From: an uncultured Saprospiraceae bacterium
GTDB taxonomy: Bacteria; Bacteroidota; Bacteroidia; Chitinophagales; Saprospiraceae
Length of the DNA: 36,220 nucleotides
Direction of reading: 5' to 3'
Assembly: GCA_938041325.1 (NCBI GenBank)
Contig: CALIAG010000429.1
Location: 1-36,220, forward strand
The position numbers and the translations under genes were made by a program. The first letter of the stretch is position 1; the number at the start of each line of letters is the position of its first letter. The notes beneath the pieces were generated by a model. That model ran no database searches and was not told where the DNA came from. It saw nothing but the letters and a program-made list of their open reading frames with translations. Below, piece by piece: positions 1 through 7,348 of this stretch.

Positions 1-125
1 GCATACAATACGGGGATAAAGGCTTTGTCAAAAAGTACCATGTCCTTTTTCAGAACTTTATAGTTGCAAGCGTTTAATGTTAAAATAGAAATAGAAATGA
101 GTATAAATTTCAAAAAAGGTTTCAT
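1..125 (-). CDS. Putative lipoprotein, N-terminal part only (cut by window edge)
   Basis: The reading frame starts at an ATG at 125 and runs off the left edge after 41 complete codons. The first 20 residues form a basic, then hydrophobic signal ending in a lipobox, LNAC, with the lipidated cysteine at residue 20. After it comes a short charged stretch and the segment FDKAFIPVLY. I do not recognise the family. The gene has its own promoter (213-277) with the tandem CRP/FNR-type sites shared by other genes of this island, so it probably belongs to the same stress regulon. An envelope lipoprotein is likely; its function is unknown. Confidence reflects the clear signal peptide and promoter against the very short visible length. 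Confidence 0.7.
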   Translation of the reverse strand, partial: MKPFLKFILISISILTLNACNYKVLKKDMVLFDKAFIPVLY

Positions 126-212
126 GATACTTTTGTTTAGTGGTTAAGACTTTGCTTCTTTTTTTTGGGGAAATTCCAAAATAGATTTGATGTCTATAAT
201 TAATCTATAATT

Positions 213-277
213 CAAAGATCACCCGATTTGAACTTAAAATGGTTGATCATGATCAGAACAAAAGATGATTTTCGTCA
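213..277 (-). promoter_or_regulatory. Promoter P1 with tandem CRP/FNR-type sites (lipoprotein gene)
   Basis: Read on the minus strand, the distal site B (277-266) is TGA-N6-TCA inside ATGACGAAAATCAT. The proximal site A (255-244) is TGATCATGATCA, within TTGATcatgATCAg when read on the plus strand, nine of ten positions of the FNR consensus. Twenty-three bases after A comes GATCTTTG (220-213), one mismatch from the Bacteroidota -7 box TAnnTTTG. A and B centres are 22 bp apart. If transcription starts a few bases past the -7 box, A sits near -42, the classical class II activator position. The leader would be about 80 nt. The same 65-bp geometry recurs at three other promoters in this window. 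Confidence 0.75.
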
Positions 278-315
278 TTCTATTCGGAGTCGATTGTTAA
301 AAGCAAAACAGAGGT

Positions 316-336
316 AGGCCAAAAAGTATTTGGCCT
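316..336. terminator. Perfect 8-bp hairpin
   Basis: AGGCCAAA and TTTGGCCT flank a 5-base loop. On the plus strand it is followed by GTTTCTT. It lies downstream of the minus-strand stress operon, after the stronger hairpin at 366-393, and may be a backup terminator or 3'-end stabiliser. Confidence 0.45.
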
Positions 337-365
337 GTTTCTTATCAATTTAATCAATGTAAAAA

Positions 366-393
366 GAGGTCTTCAAAGGATTCTGAAGACCTC
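366..393 (-). terminator. Rho-independent terminator of the stress protein operon
   Basis: A perfect 9-bp stem (GAGGTCTTC / GAAGACCTC) with a 10-base loop. On the minus strand it is followed directly by TTTTT. It lies about 50 bases after the stop of the last universal stress protein gene and is the natural end of that operon. Confidence 0.75.
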
Positions 394-441
394 ATTGAAT
401 GAGAAAGTTAGCAGTATTTTAAAGTATAGTTCTTTGTCTCT

Positions 442-1242
442 TTAGTTGCTCAAAATAAGTAGTGGGATATTGCTGTCAAACATGGTTTTTTGAGTAACAC
501 TTTCGTGGAAAATACTTCCTAAAAAACTCCGGTCTCTTCTTATCATAACCAATAGATCGGCTTCCTTTCTTTCTACAAATTCCGTGATTCCTTCTTTGAT
601 ATTATCTGATTCCATTGCATAAAAAGTATGGGGCACCTCACTTAGGAATACATCAACACCTGCATCAATTAAGACGGCTTGTCCCGCTTTTTCTATATGA
701 ACAACATTGATCTTTGCACCATGGGTTTTTGCAAGTTGCAATACTGGTTCCAAGACATCTTCATCGGTGATCACCTCACTGTCTATTGCCATTGCAATAC
801 TCTTGATTGGGCGATAGTTTGCATCACCAGGAATTGCGAGTAAAGGGACATCCGTCTGTTTCATTACCCCTGAAGTATTGGAACCAAAAAAAACTGCTTT
901 CAGTCCAGATGCACCTTGAGTCCCCATTATAATCAAATCCGCTTCCATACTTTTTGCATACCTGCAAATGGATGGAACAGTCTTTCCAAGCAATGCTTTG
1001 GTGACAATGGTCGTCCCTGGCTTGAGGTACGCTTGCAACTCTTTTAGTGTAATTTTCAGTCCTTTTTCAGCGTCTTCTTGCATAAAGTCTTTGATACTGA
1101 TAAAAGAGCCTGTCGAACTTATGGGTTCATAAATATTAAGCAGGTGTATTTCACTCTGGTATTTATTGGCCAAGTTGACGGCATACTTTAATGCGTTCCA
1201 AGCATTCTGCGAAAAATCTGTGGGTATAATTATTTTTTTCAT
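442..1242 (-). CDS. Tandem-domain universal stress protein
   Basis: A 266-residue cytoplasmic protein with two UspA-type domains. The first starts MKKIIIPTDFS and carries the ATP-binding pattern G-2X-G-9X-G-S (about residues 106-120, GTQGASG...GS), typical of ATP-binding Usp proteins. The second, from about residue 145, ends in a Usp-like strand but has no glycine motif, so only one nucleotide site is expected. It is the last gene of a four-gene minus-strand operon (CBS pair, Usp, Usp, Usp) and is followed by a good terminator. CBS-Usp clusters are common in low-oxygen or energy-stress regulons, which fits the CRP/FNR-type sites upstream of the operon. The family assignment is secure; the cellular role is inferred. 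Confidence 0.9.
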   Translation of the reverse strand: MKKIIIPTDFSQNAWNALKYAVNLANKYQSEIHLLNIYEPISSTGSFISIKDFMQEDAEKGLKITLKELQAYLKPGTTIVTKALLGKTVPSICRYAKSMEADLIIMGTQGASGLKAVFFGSNTSGVMKQTDVPLLAIPGDANYRPIKSIAMAIDSEVITDEDVLEPVLQLAKTHGAKINVVHIEKAGQAVLIDAGVDVFLSEVPHTFYAMESDNIKEGITEFVERKEADLLVMIRRDRSFLGSIFHESVTQKTMFDSNIPLLILSN

Positions 1243-1330
1243 TGTCTGATTGTTTAAAAGGGGCGAAGAAAAATGATTACAAAAATCTTCCCCCCTACTC
1301 GAAAACTATTTGAATTTAAAAACGTCGAGA

Positions 1331-2152
1331 TTAGAAGTCGTGATCATGAAGTACTAAAAGTGGTTTTTCAGAAAAAGCGACCATTTTTCTGGTTTCGCTA
1401 AATTCAAAATACTGGTCGAAAACTTCATATTGCTTGTTTACCATTACGATTAAGTCAATGTCATTTTCACTTGCATATTGTCTCAAGCCTTGAGTGACGT
1501 TTTCGGAACTTATTGAAGCCAAGTTAAATGAAAAAGCAGGGTCGCCTTTTTCGAATAAAGAATTAAATATTTTATCTTGAATGATTTCTGTTTCCTCTTC
1601 TGATGCATTATTATTCACATGGATAAAGTGCAAAGCAGACCGGAAGTAATTTCCAATTCTTTGTACTTCTTTCATCATTTTCATAATCGCTGATTCCAGA
1701 TTACTTGCATATAAAATATTACTCAGCCCTGTGAAAGATTCCGATTTCGGGATGATCAAAACTGGGCACTCTGCTTTTTGGGCAACAGAAGCAGCAACGC
1801 TTCCAAAACCATTTTCTCCGTCTTCCGAATCTCCCTTATTTCCCATTACCAATAATTCAATCATTGGATCTTTAGAAATAGAAAGGAGCATTGGGATCGT
1901 TTTTCCTTGAAGCACTTTGCTTTCTACAGTCACTTTCGAAATCACATTCTCCATTGGGCCATGTGGGTACAGTTCTTCAAAACTTTGCAATCTGCTCTCC
2001 AATGATTTAACATCAAGCGGCGTACTAGATTCTGCAGCAACATGGATGATTTCCAAAGGCACATTTAAGGCCTCTGCCATCTTTCTGGCGTATAAATAAG
2101 CGTTTTGAGCCGTCCCCGAAAAGTCGGTGGCTATTGTTATTTTCTTTTTCAT
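1331..2152 (-). CDS. Tandem-domain universal stress protein
   Basis: About 273 residues with two UspA-type domains. I place the start at the ATG at 2152, giving MKKKITIATDFSG, which lines up with the first strand of Usp proteins and leaves a 49-base gap to the upstream gene. The frame is open for 25 further codons, but that stretch overlaps the end of the upstream gene and does not look like a Usp extension. The first domain has a full G-2X-G-9X-G-S nucleotide motif (GNKGDSEDGENGFGS), with an unusually acidic loop between the glycines. The second domain lacks it. It is the third gene of the CBS-Usp operon. Confidence 0.88.
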   Translation of the reverse strand: MKKKITIATDFSGTAQNAYLYARKMAEALNVPLEIIHVAAESSTPLDVKSLESRLQSFEELYPHGPMENVISKVTVESKVLQGKTIPMLLSISKDPMIELLVMGNKGDSEDGENGFGSVAASVAQKAECPVLIIPKSESFTGLSNILYASNLESAIMKMMKEVQRIGNYFRSALHFIHVNNNASEEETEIIQDKIFNSLFEKGDPAFSFNLASISSENVTQGLRQYASENDIDLIVMVNKQYEVFDQYFEFSETRKMVAFSEKPLLVLHDHDF

Positions 2153-2201
2153 ATTAAAAGATTTACGAATTATTCGGTTTAAGACAGCTGTAAAAATCAA
2201 A

Positions 2202-3311
2202 TTAAAAGTCTTGATGAAAAATGACAAGAGGAATTTGAGCGCGCATCACCATCTCTTTGGTTATACTTTTATGGAATAAATTTTCCCAAAAACTTCTTTG
2301 CTTAGTGACTAGAACTATTGCATCAATATTATGCTCAGAAGCATAAGTATATAATCCTTCCCAAACCGTTTCGCTTTCAACAGTCGTCATTCTAAATTCT
2401 ATAGCGCGCCCGTTTTTTCGGAACAGTTGTTCCAGAATATGATTATCAAATTTCACATCCCCTTTCCATTTGCTTTTGTGAACATTGACCATATGAATAT
2501 TCGCATCAAAAACTCCAGCAAAGTCAATCATCCTATCAACCATTTTTTTGTTGGAAGATTCAAAGTTACTGGCATAAAGGATATTTTTGATTGGTTTGTA
2601 TTCAGCCTCTGGTGGGACTAACCAAACCGGACAATTGGCATTCTGCGCTGTTTTACTGCTTACCGATCCAAGTAATTTGTCAAAGCTTCCTTTTTGACTT
2701 CTAGTTCCCATTACAATAAGATCGGTCTCTTCTTTTTCAGAAAGCTCCAGCAAAACATCTGGTGGAAAACCATTGACCAATTCTCTGCTGATAAATTCAT
2801 CTTCAATTATTCCTTCAAATTGTTGAGAATTTTCGCCTTGAATAAATTCATCTAATGCATCCTCTCTCTCTTTTTCAACTTCCTCAACACTCTTGAATGA
2901 TTTCCCATCTCCAGCACTTGCTTCTGGGTAGAACACATTCACCACCTTCAACTCAGCGTCCAACTCCTTCGCCAATTCCTTTGCATATTTGTAAGCATTT
3001 TTAGCAACTTCTGTAAAATCAGTCGGGACAACTATTTTTTTCATTCTCAATTTATCTGAACGAAGGCTATGAAATATTGCATCCTCGATTTCTTCAAGAT
3101 CTGGGAGGTGATTATTTTGCTTTAGAATCAATTTATTATTCAATAACAATGCAGGTACAGATTCAATATTATAAGACATAATATCATCCACATCATTGAC
3201 CTCTACCAATTTTGCATTGATATTTGAGCTCAACATCGCCAATAAGGCTTGCTCTTTCCAAGCCTTATATTTTTTATCCCCTTGGATTCCTAATAACTTT
3301 AGTGTATTCAT
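2202..3311 (-). CDS. Thioredoxin-like domain fused to a tandem universal stress protein
   Basis: A 369-residue protein. Residues 1 to about 85 resemble the small thioredoxin-fold/glutaredoxin-like family (Thioredoxin_3 type): an initial strand LKLLGIQG, a helix, and a late VPALLLNNKLIL segment matching the cis-proline strand, then a LPDLEEIEDAI helix. The position where the family has CxxC reads DKKY, and the domain contains no cysteine, so it cannot do dithiol chemistry. From residue 90 (MKKIVVPTDFT) two Usp domains follow. The first has a slightly altered nucleotide motif (GTRS...GS); the second lacks one. Met90 could act as an internal start giving a standard two-domain Usp. It is the second gene of the operon, 23 bases after the CBS gene. 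Confidence 0.85.
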   Translation of the reverse strand: MNTLKLLGIQGDKKYKAWKEQALLAMLSSNINAKLVEVNDVDDIMSYNIESVPALLLNNKLILKQNNHLPDLEEIEDAIFHSLRSDKLRMKKIVVPTDFTEVAKNAYKYAKELAKELDAELKVVNVFYPEASAGDGKSFKSVEEVEKEREDALDEFIQGENSQQFEGIIEDEFISRELVNGFPPDVLLELSEKEETDLIVMGTRSQKGSFDKLLGSVSSKTAQNANCPVWLVPPEAEYKPIKNILYASNFESSNKKMVDRMIDFAGVFDANIHMVNVHKSKWKGDVKFDNHILEQLFRKNGRAIEFRMTTVESETVWEGLYTYASEHNIDAIVLVTKQRSFWENLFHKSITKEMVMRAQIPLVIFHQDF

Positions 3312-3334
3312 TATCTAGCTGATTATTAAATTAA

Positions 3335-3760
3335 TTATGCAGGTGTTTTAACGGTCGAAAGTCCTTTTATCAAATCAAATGTGGTGACGATACCCACTAA
3401 CCTCTCCTCTTCTACTACAGGAACAGCATGGAATAAATTTTCTTTAAAAACTTCTACTACAACACTGATTTTATCGTTTGGTCCAACCTTGGCTATTCCT
3501 TTTGTCATCAAATCACTTACTTTGTGTTGCTGCATATTTACATTGTTCAAAAAATCTTGGTAGATACTTGATACACCTCGTAAAAAGTACAGTAGATCTG
3601 TCTTACTAATAATCCCTACTAATTTTCCTTGGTCAATAACTGGAATATGATGAATTCTGTTTTTATCGAATATGGTCTTGACTGTGGTAATGGGATCATT
3701 AGGCGAAACCGTTATTAAATCTGTTGTCATTATGGTAGAAACCGGGTTTAAAACATCCAT
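3335..3760 (-). CDS. Two-CBS-domain protein
   Basis: A 141-residue soluble protein consisting almost only of a Bateman pair. CBS1 spans about residues 8-65 (IMTTDLITVSPNDPI, then HHIPVIDQGKLVGIISKTDLL). CBS2 spans about 80-138 (LMTKGIAKVGPNDKI, then HAVPVVEEERLVGIVTTFDLI). Such stand-alone pairs usually bind adenine nucleotides and act as energy sensors through partner proteins. It is the first gene of the operon with three universal stress proteins, which also bind adenine nucleotides. Its start is about 60 bases after the predicted transcription start of promoter P2. The partner is unknown. Confidence 0.88.
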   Translation of the reverse strand: MDVLNPVSTIMTTDLITVSPNDPITTVKTIFDKNRIHHIPVIDQGKLVGIISKTDLLYFLRGVSSIYQDFLNNVNMQQHKVSDLMTKGIAKVGPNDKISVVVEVFKENLFHAVPVVEEERLVGIVTTFDLIKGLSTVKTPA

Positions 3761-3825
3761 GTCTTTTCAATTTTAAATTGGTTCGATAAAGTAAATCGAG
3801 CCTGTGAATAAAATAGTTTTCGACT

Positions 3826-3890
3826 ACAATATCCGTCTCTTTTAGGCTTATTCTAATGAGGCTGATCAAGGAAAAAGATGATTTTCGTCA
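3826..3890 (-). promoter_or_regulatory. Promoter P2 with tandem CRP/FNR-type sites (CBS-Usp operon)
   Basis: On the minus strand: site B (3890-3879) is TGACGAAAATCA, identical over its 12 bases to site B of P1. Site A (3868-3857) is TGATCAGCCTCA, a TGA-N6-TCA site. Then 23 bases, then GATATTGT (3833-3826) as the -7-like box. A and B centres are 22 bp apart. This lies in the 237-base divergent gap between the CBS-Usp operon and the PAS histidine kinase gene. Mirror geometry from site B also gives a -7-like TATTTTTC at 3914-3921 toward the kinase, so the pair may serve both directions. Confidence 0.75.
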
Positions 3891-3913
3891 CCTTTTTTTA
3901 TTGCATTTAAAAT

Positions 3914-3921
3914 TATTTTTC
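3914..3921 (+). promoter_or_regulatory. Possible -7 box for the kinase-regulator operon
   Basis: TATTTTTC matches TAnnTTTG at all but the last position. It begins exactly 23 bases after site B of P2, the same distance seen from site A to the box in the four minus-strand promoters. If used, the kinase gene would start transcription near 3927 with a leader of about 70 nt and be regulated by the same sites, giving autoregulation. The local DNA is AT-rich, so chance is possible. A three-codon reading frame (ATG at 3990) ends in a TGA that overlaps the kinase start codon. Confidence 0.4.
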
Positions 3922-3997
3922 GGTAAAATAAAAGAACCGATAATATCTCAACACCTACTTTTTATCCTATATTCGCAAAGTTCAACACCATGAGAAA

Positions 3998-6034
3998 ATG
4001 AAAGAAAATCCACAACCCGATTCGGAGGAAACACGACGTTTAAAAGCTATTTTCGAAAATTCTGTCGATGGAATAATAACCATTGATGACAAAGGCATTG
4101 TGGAATCTCTCAATCCTGCAGCTGCTCAGCTCTTTGGTTATCAACCTGCTGAAGTCACAGGGAATAACATTAAGATGCTCATGCCTGAACCTTATCATTC
4201 AGAACATGATGGCTATCTTAAAAATTACCACGGAACTGGCACCAAGAAAATTATTGGAATTGGTCGAGAGGTTATGGGTAGAAAAAAGAATGGAACTCAT
4301 TTTCCATTCTTTTTGAGTGTAAGCGAAGTCTTACTTGATAAAAGAAAAATCTTTACTGGAATTATTCATGATATTTCTGAATTAAAATCAATTGAAAAAT
4401 CTGTCCAAGTTGAAAAAAATCGTCTTACTGCTATTTTCGATACTGTAGTAGACGGCATTGTGATTATCGATGAAAAAGGATGTATCCAAAGAATCAATCC
4501 AGCTGTCAACAAGTTATTTGGGTATACGACAGAAGAGATGTTGGGACAAAATGTAAAAATGCTGATGCCTGAGCCACACGTTTCGGGACATGACCAATAT
4601 CTGCAGAACTATCATTCTAGTCAAAATGCACAGATCATAGGAATAGGTAGAGAAGTCGAAGGCAAAAGAAAAGATGGCAGTACCTTCCCCTTTTTCTTAA
4701 GTGTAAGTGAGGTCCAATTTGAAGATTACAAACTATTTACCGGTATCATCCATGACATAACCGAACTGAAACAAAAAGAACATGAATTAGAGGAGAGTAA
4801 GAATAAACTTGCTGCTATTTTTGAAACAGCTGTAAACGGGATCATTATTATTGACAACAGAGGTGCTATCGAAATGATCAATCCTGCAGTCACTAAACTG
4901 TTTCAGTACACCGAAGAAGAATGCATTGGTAAAAACGTTCGATTCTTAATGCCTGAACCCCATCATACGGATCATGATCAATATTTAAAGAATTATCAAA
5001 GCTCTAGAACAGCAAAAATAATAGGGATTGGAAGAGAAGTACAAGGAAAGAGAAAGGACGGAACACTTTTCCCATTCAATTTAGGAGTGAGTGAGGTCAA
5101 ATTAGAGGGAAAGATTTTGTACACGGGCATCATACATGATTTATCAAAACAAAAAGAAACAGAACTTGAAATTAGAAAGTTGAACGAATCTCTAGAACAA
5201 GAAGTAGGCAAACGAACGGAGGAGCTATCTGAGACGGTCAACAAGTTGATTAAAACAAATAATAAGTTAGGTGTCGAAATTGGAGAAAGAAAGCAAATCC
5301 AACAAGCCTTAATTGACTCAGAGACTGAACTGCGACAGGCCCTTGAAAAAGAAAAAGAATTGGGTGATCTTAAATCTAGATTTATTTCTATGGCTTCTCA
5401 CGAATTTCGCACTCCACTCAGTACCATCTTGTCTTCTGTTTATCTTATTGAACAATACGCCGCAGAGGACCAACAGCAAAAAAGGAAAAAGCATATTGAT
5501 AGAATTGTTTCTTCTGTAAATAACTTAACAGGAATTTTAAATGATTTTTTATCTTTAAGTAAACTGGAAGAAGGAAAAATTGAAAATAATCCAGAAACTT
5601 TTATCATAGGTGATTTGTGTACAGAAGTGAGTGATGACTTAGAAGGACTTCTAAAAGAAGGGCAAGAAATTTCTCATAAAATTGAATCTAGTTTAAAGGT
5701 AAATGCAGATAAAAGAATTTTAAAAAATGTACTTTTCAATCTGCTCTCCAATGCTATAAAATATTCTCCCCCAAATAGCTTGATAAAATGTAAAGTTGAA
5801 AAAAGCAACAACTTTATTGTCATTGAAGTCAAGGACGAAGGAATTGGAATTCCTAAAGCGGATCAAACTCATTTGTTTAGCCGATTCTTTAGAGCCACGA
5901 ATGTAACGAACATTCAAGGTACTGGTCTTGGCCTCAACATAGTTAAACGGTATATAGACCTAATGAATGGTTCTATTTCGTTTGAAAGTGAAGAGAACAA
6001 TGGAACTACATTTACCGTTCAAATACCACAATAG
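3998..6034 (+). CDS. Soluble sensor histidine kinase with three FixL-type PAS domains
   Basis: A 678-residue protein with no membrane segment. Three PAS domains begin at residues 15, 143 and 271, an exact 128-residue period, each with the FixL-like signature MPEP...HD.Y...IIGIGRE. The residue equivalent to the haem-ligating His of FixL (in HDxY) is present in all three (H70, H198, H326). So is the Arg 20 residues later that contacts bound oxygen (R90, R218, R346), so haem binding and oxygen sensing are possible. This signature also occurs in PAS domains not shown to bind haem. A coiled linker (about 380-450) leads to the HisKA box SHEFRTP with phospho-acceptor H468, then an ATPase domain with N box NLLSNAIKYS and G boxes DEGIGI and GTGLGL. 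The response regulator gene follows 85 bases downstream, its likely partner. Confidence 0.92.
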   Translation: MKENPQPDSEETRRLKAIFENSVDGIITIDDKGIVESLNPAAAQLFGYQPAEVTGNNIKMLMPEPYHSEHDGYLKNYHGTGTKKIIGIGREVMGRKKNGTHFPFFLSVSEVLLDKRKIFTGIIHDISELKSIEKSVQVEKNRLTAIFDTVVDGIVIIDEKGCIQRINPAVNKLFGYTTEEMLGQNVKMLMPEPHVSGHDQYLQNYHSSQNAQIIGIGREVEGKRKDGSTFPFFLSVSEVQFEDYKLFTGIIHDITELKQKEHELEESKNKLAAIFETAVNGIIIIDNRGAIEMINPAVTKLFQYTEEECIGKNVRFLMPEPHHTDHDQYLKNYQSSRTAKIIGIGREVQGKRKDGTLFPFNLGVSEVKLEGKILYTGIIHDLSKQKETELEIRKLNESLEQEVGKRTEELSETVNKLIKTNNKLGVEIGERKQIQQALIDSETELRQALEKEKELGDLKSRFISMASHEFRTPLSTILSSVYLIEQYAAEDQQQKRKKHIDRIVSSVNNLTGILNDFLSLSKLEEGKIENNPETFIIGDLCTEVSDDLEGLLKEGQEISHKIESSLKVNADKRILKNVLFNLLSNAIKYSPPNSLIKCKVEKSNNFIVIEVKDEGIGIPKADQTHLFSRFFRATNVTNIQGTGLGLNIVKRYIDLMNGSISFESEENNGTTFTVQIPQ

Positions 6035-6119
6035 AATTTGATCTTAACCAAGACAAGTAGGTTTTGAATTTGTGAGCATAAAGCCAAAAGTATTTTAACC
6101 GAAGTAAAATTTTAAACAA

Positions 6120-7172
6120 ATGAAAAAGATTTTGGTCATCGAAGACAATCTGGAAGTAAGAGAAAATCTAGAAGAAATCTTAGAGCTTTCTAACTATAAT
6201 GTTGTTACCGCTGAGAATGGAAAAATTGGTGTAGAGAAAGCCGTGGCAGAAATCCCTGACCTTATCATATGTGATGTAATGATGCCGGTTTTGGATGGTT
6301 TTGGTGTACTTAAGATTTTAGAAAAAAAACCTAAAACGGCAAACATTCCTTTTATATTTCTAACTGCCAAAGCAGAAAAATCGGACTTTAGAAAAGGGAT
6401 GAATCTTGGTGCAGATGACTACATCACCAAACCTTTTGACAACGTTGAATTTCTTGAAGCCATTGAAATGCGTTTGAATAAAAGTGATAAAATAAAAAAA
6501 GCTTTTGACCGGACCGAAGAGGGATTGAGCTCTTTTATAAATATAGCACGAGGACAAAAAGAATTGGAAAAATTGTCTAAAGAAAGAGAAACCAAGACTT
6601 TCAAAAAGAAAGAATTTATTTTTCAAGAAGGAAGTCTACCACGCAGGCTCTTTTTCGTCGCAAGTGGCAAAGTCAAGACTTTCAAAACCAATGATATTGG
6701 AAAGGAATACATTACTCAAATTTTTAAAACTGGAGACTTTCTTGGCTATCATGAGTTACTCACAGAAACCAAATACACCCACACTGCTGTTGCCATTGAG
6801 GAAAGTGAAGTCAGTTTTATTCCAAAAGAAGATTTCACCGTACTCCTGCACAATAACAGAGATTTCTCCACTCAGTTTATAAAGATGCTGGCGAATAATG
6901 TGGAGGAAAACGAGGAGCGTTTATTGAGCTTGGCCTACAATTCAATTCGCAAAAGAGTAGCAGAAGCATTGGTAAAATTATACCATCAATACAAAAAAGG
7001 AGACTCTGCTAGAATTACCATTCTCAGAGAAGACCTCGCAGCCTTAGTAGGCACCGCAAAAGAAACGGTAATTAGAACCCTGACAGAATTTAAAAACGAC
7101 GATCTATTGAAAATAGAAAGTGGAAAGATTTTTATTGACGATATAAAAGGACTAGAAGACCTCCCCTATTGA
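6120..7172 (+). CDS. Response regulator fused to a CRP/FNR-family transcription factor
   Basis: A 350-residue protein. Residues 1-120 are a receiver: acidic pocket E8/D9, phospho-acceptor D52 in ICDVMMPVLDG, T82 and K104 in YITKPF. Residues about 150-265 form a cyclic-nucleotide-binding-type beta barrel, without an obvious arginine-containing cAMP pocket. Residues about 275-345 are a CRP-type winged helix whose recognition helix reads TAKETVIRTL. The Glu and Arg that in CRP read the G:C pairs of TGA half-sites are conserved (E and R of KETVIR). There is no FNR-type cysteine cluster; the only cysteine is C51, beside D52. Sensing must therefore come from phosphorylation. The kinase gene lies directly upstream. 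The best inference is that it binds the TGA-N6-TCA sites in this window. Confidence 0.92.
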   Translation: MKKILVIEDNLEVRENLEEILELSNYNVVTAENGKIGVEKAVAEIPDLIICDVMMPVLDGFGVLKILEKKPKTANIPFIFLTAKAEKSDFRKGMNLGADDYITKPFDNVEFLEAIEMRLNKSDKIKKAFDRTEEGLSSFINIARGQKELEKLSKERETKTFKKKEFIFQEGSLPRRLFFVASGKVKTFKTNDIGKEYITQIFKTGDFLGYHELLTETKYTHTAVAIEESEVSFIPKEDFTVLLHNNRDFSTQFIKMLANNVEENEERLLSLAYNSIRKRVAEALVKLYHQYKKGDSARITILREDLAALVGTAKETVIRTLTEFKNDDLLKIESGKIFIDDIKGLEDLPY

Positions 7173-7232
7173 TTCGATACAAAGGTATTTTACAACTGCG
7201 GTCTTTCAGCTCAAATTTTCAAATAAAAAAAT

Positions 7233-7285
7233 AAAGAGGCCTAGTAACAAGCTAAATTATTTGGCTTTTCACTAGGACTCTTTTT
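7233..7285. terminator. Bidirectional terminator between convergent genes
   Basis: A 13-bp stem with one mismatch: AAAGAGgCCTAGT at 7233-7245 pairs with ACTAGGaCTCTTT at 7271-7283, with T-runs or A-runs at both ends. It lies in the 176-base gap between the convergent ends of the receiver-CRP gene and the beta-lactamase-like gene and can serve both. Confidence 0.75.
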
Positions 7286-7348
7286 CAATTATAAAGAAAG
7301 ACTCATTAATATTTACAACACTCTTCTTTTGTCATTTCCAAAATGGAA

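Larger units (their letters stand above)
126..441. other. Intergenic region with promoter and two terminator-like hairpins
   Basis: This 316-base gap lies between the lipoprotein gene and the 3' end of the universal stress protein operon. It contains the tandem-site promoter of the lipoprotein gene (213-277) and two hairpins (316-336 and 366-393) suited to ending the stress operon. I see no reading frame with coding character in it. Confidence 0.7.

Noticed and set aside
2153-2227. 25-residue N-terminal extension of the second universal stress protein
   Set aside because: It overlaps the end of the upstream gene, and the first Usp strand begins exactly at the internal ATG at 2152.
4083-5919. 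Several open frames on other strands or phases within the kinase and other large genes
   Set aside because: They lie wholly inside well-supported genes, show no domain or signal motifs, and follow from codon patterns of the real gene.
6120-7172. Calling the receiver-CRP protein a true FNR oxygen sensor
   Set aside because: It has no cysteine cluster for an iron-sulfur centre; the only cysteine is in the receiver beside D52.
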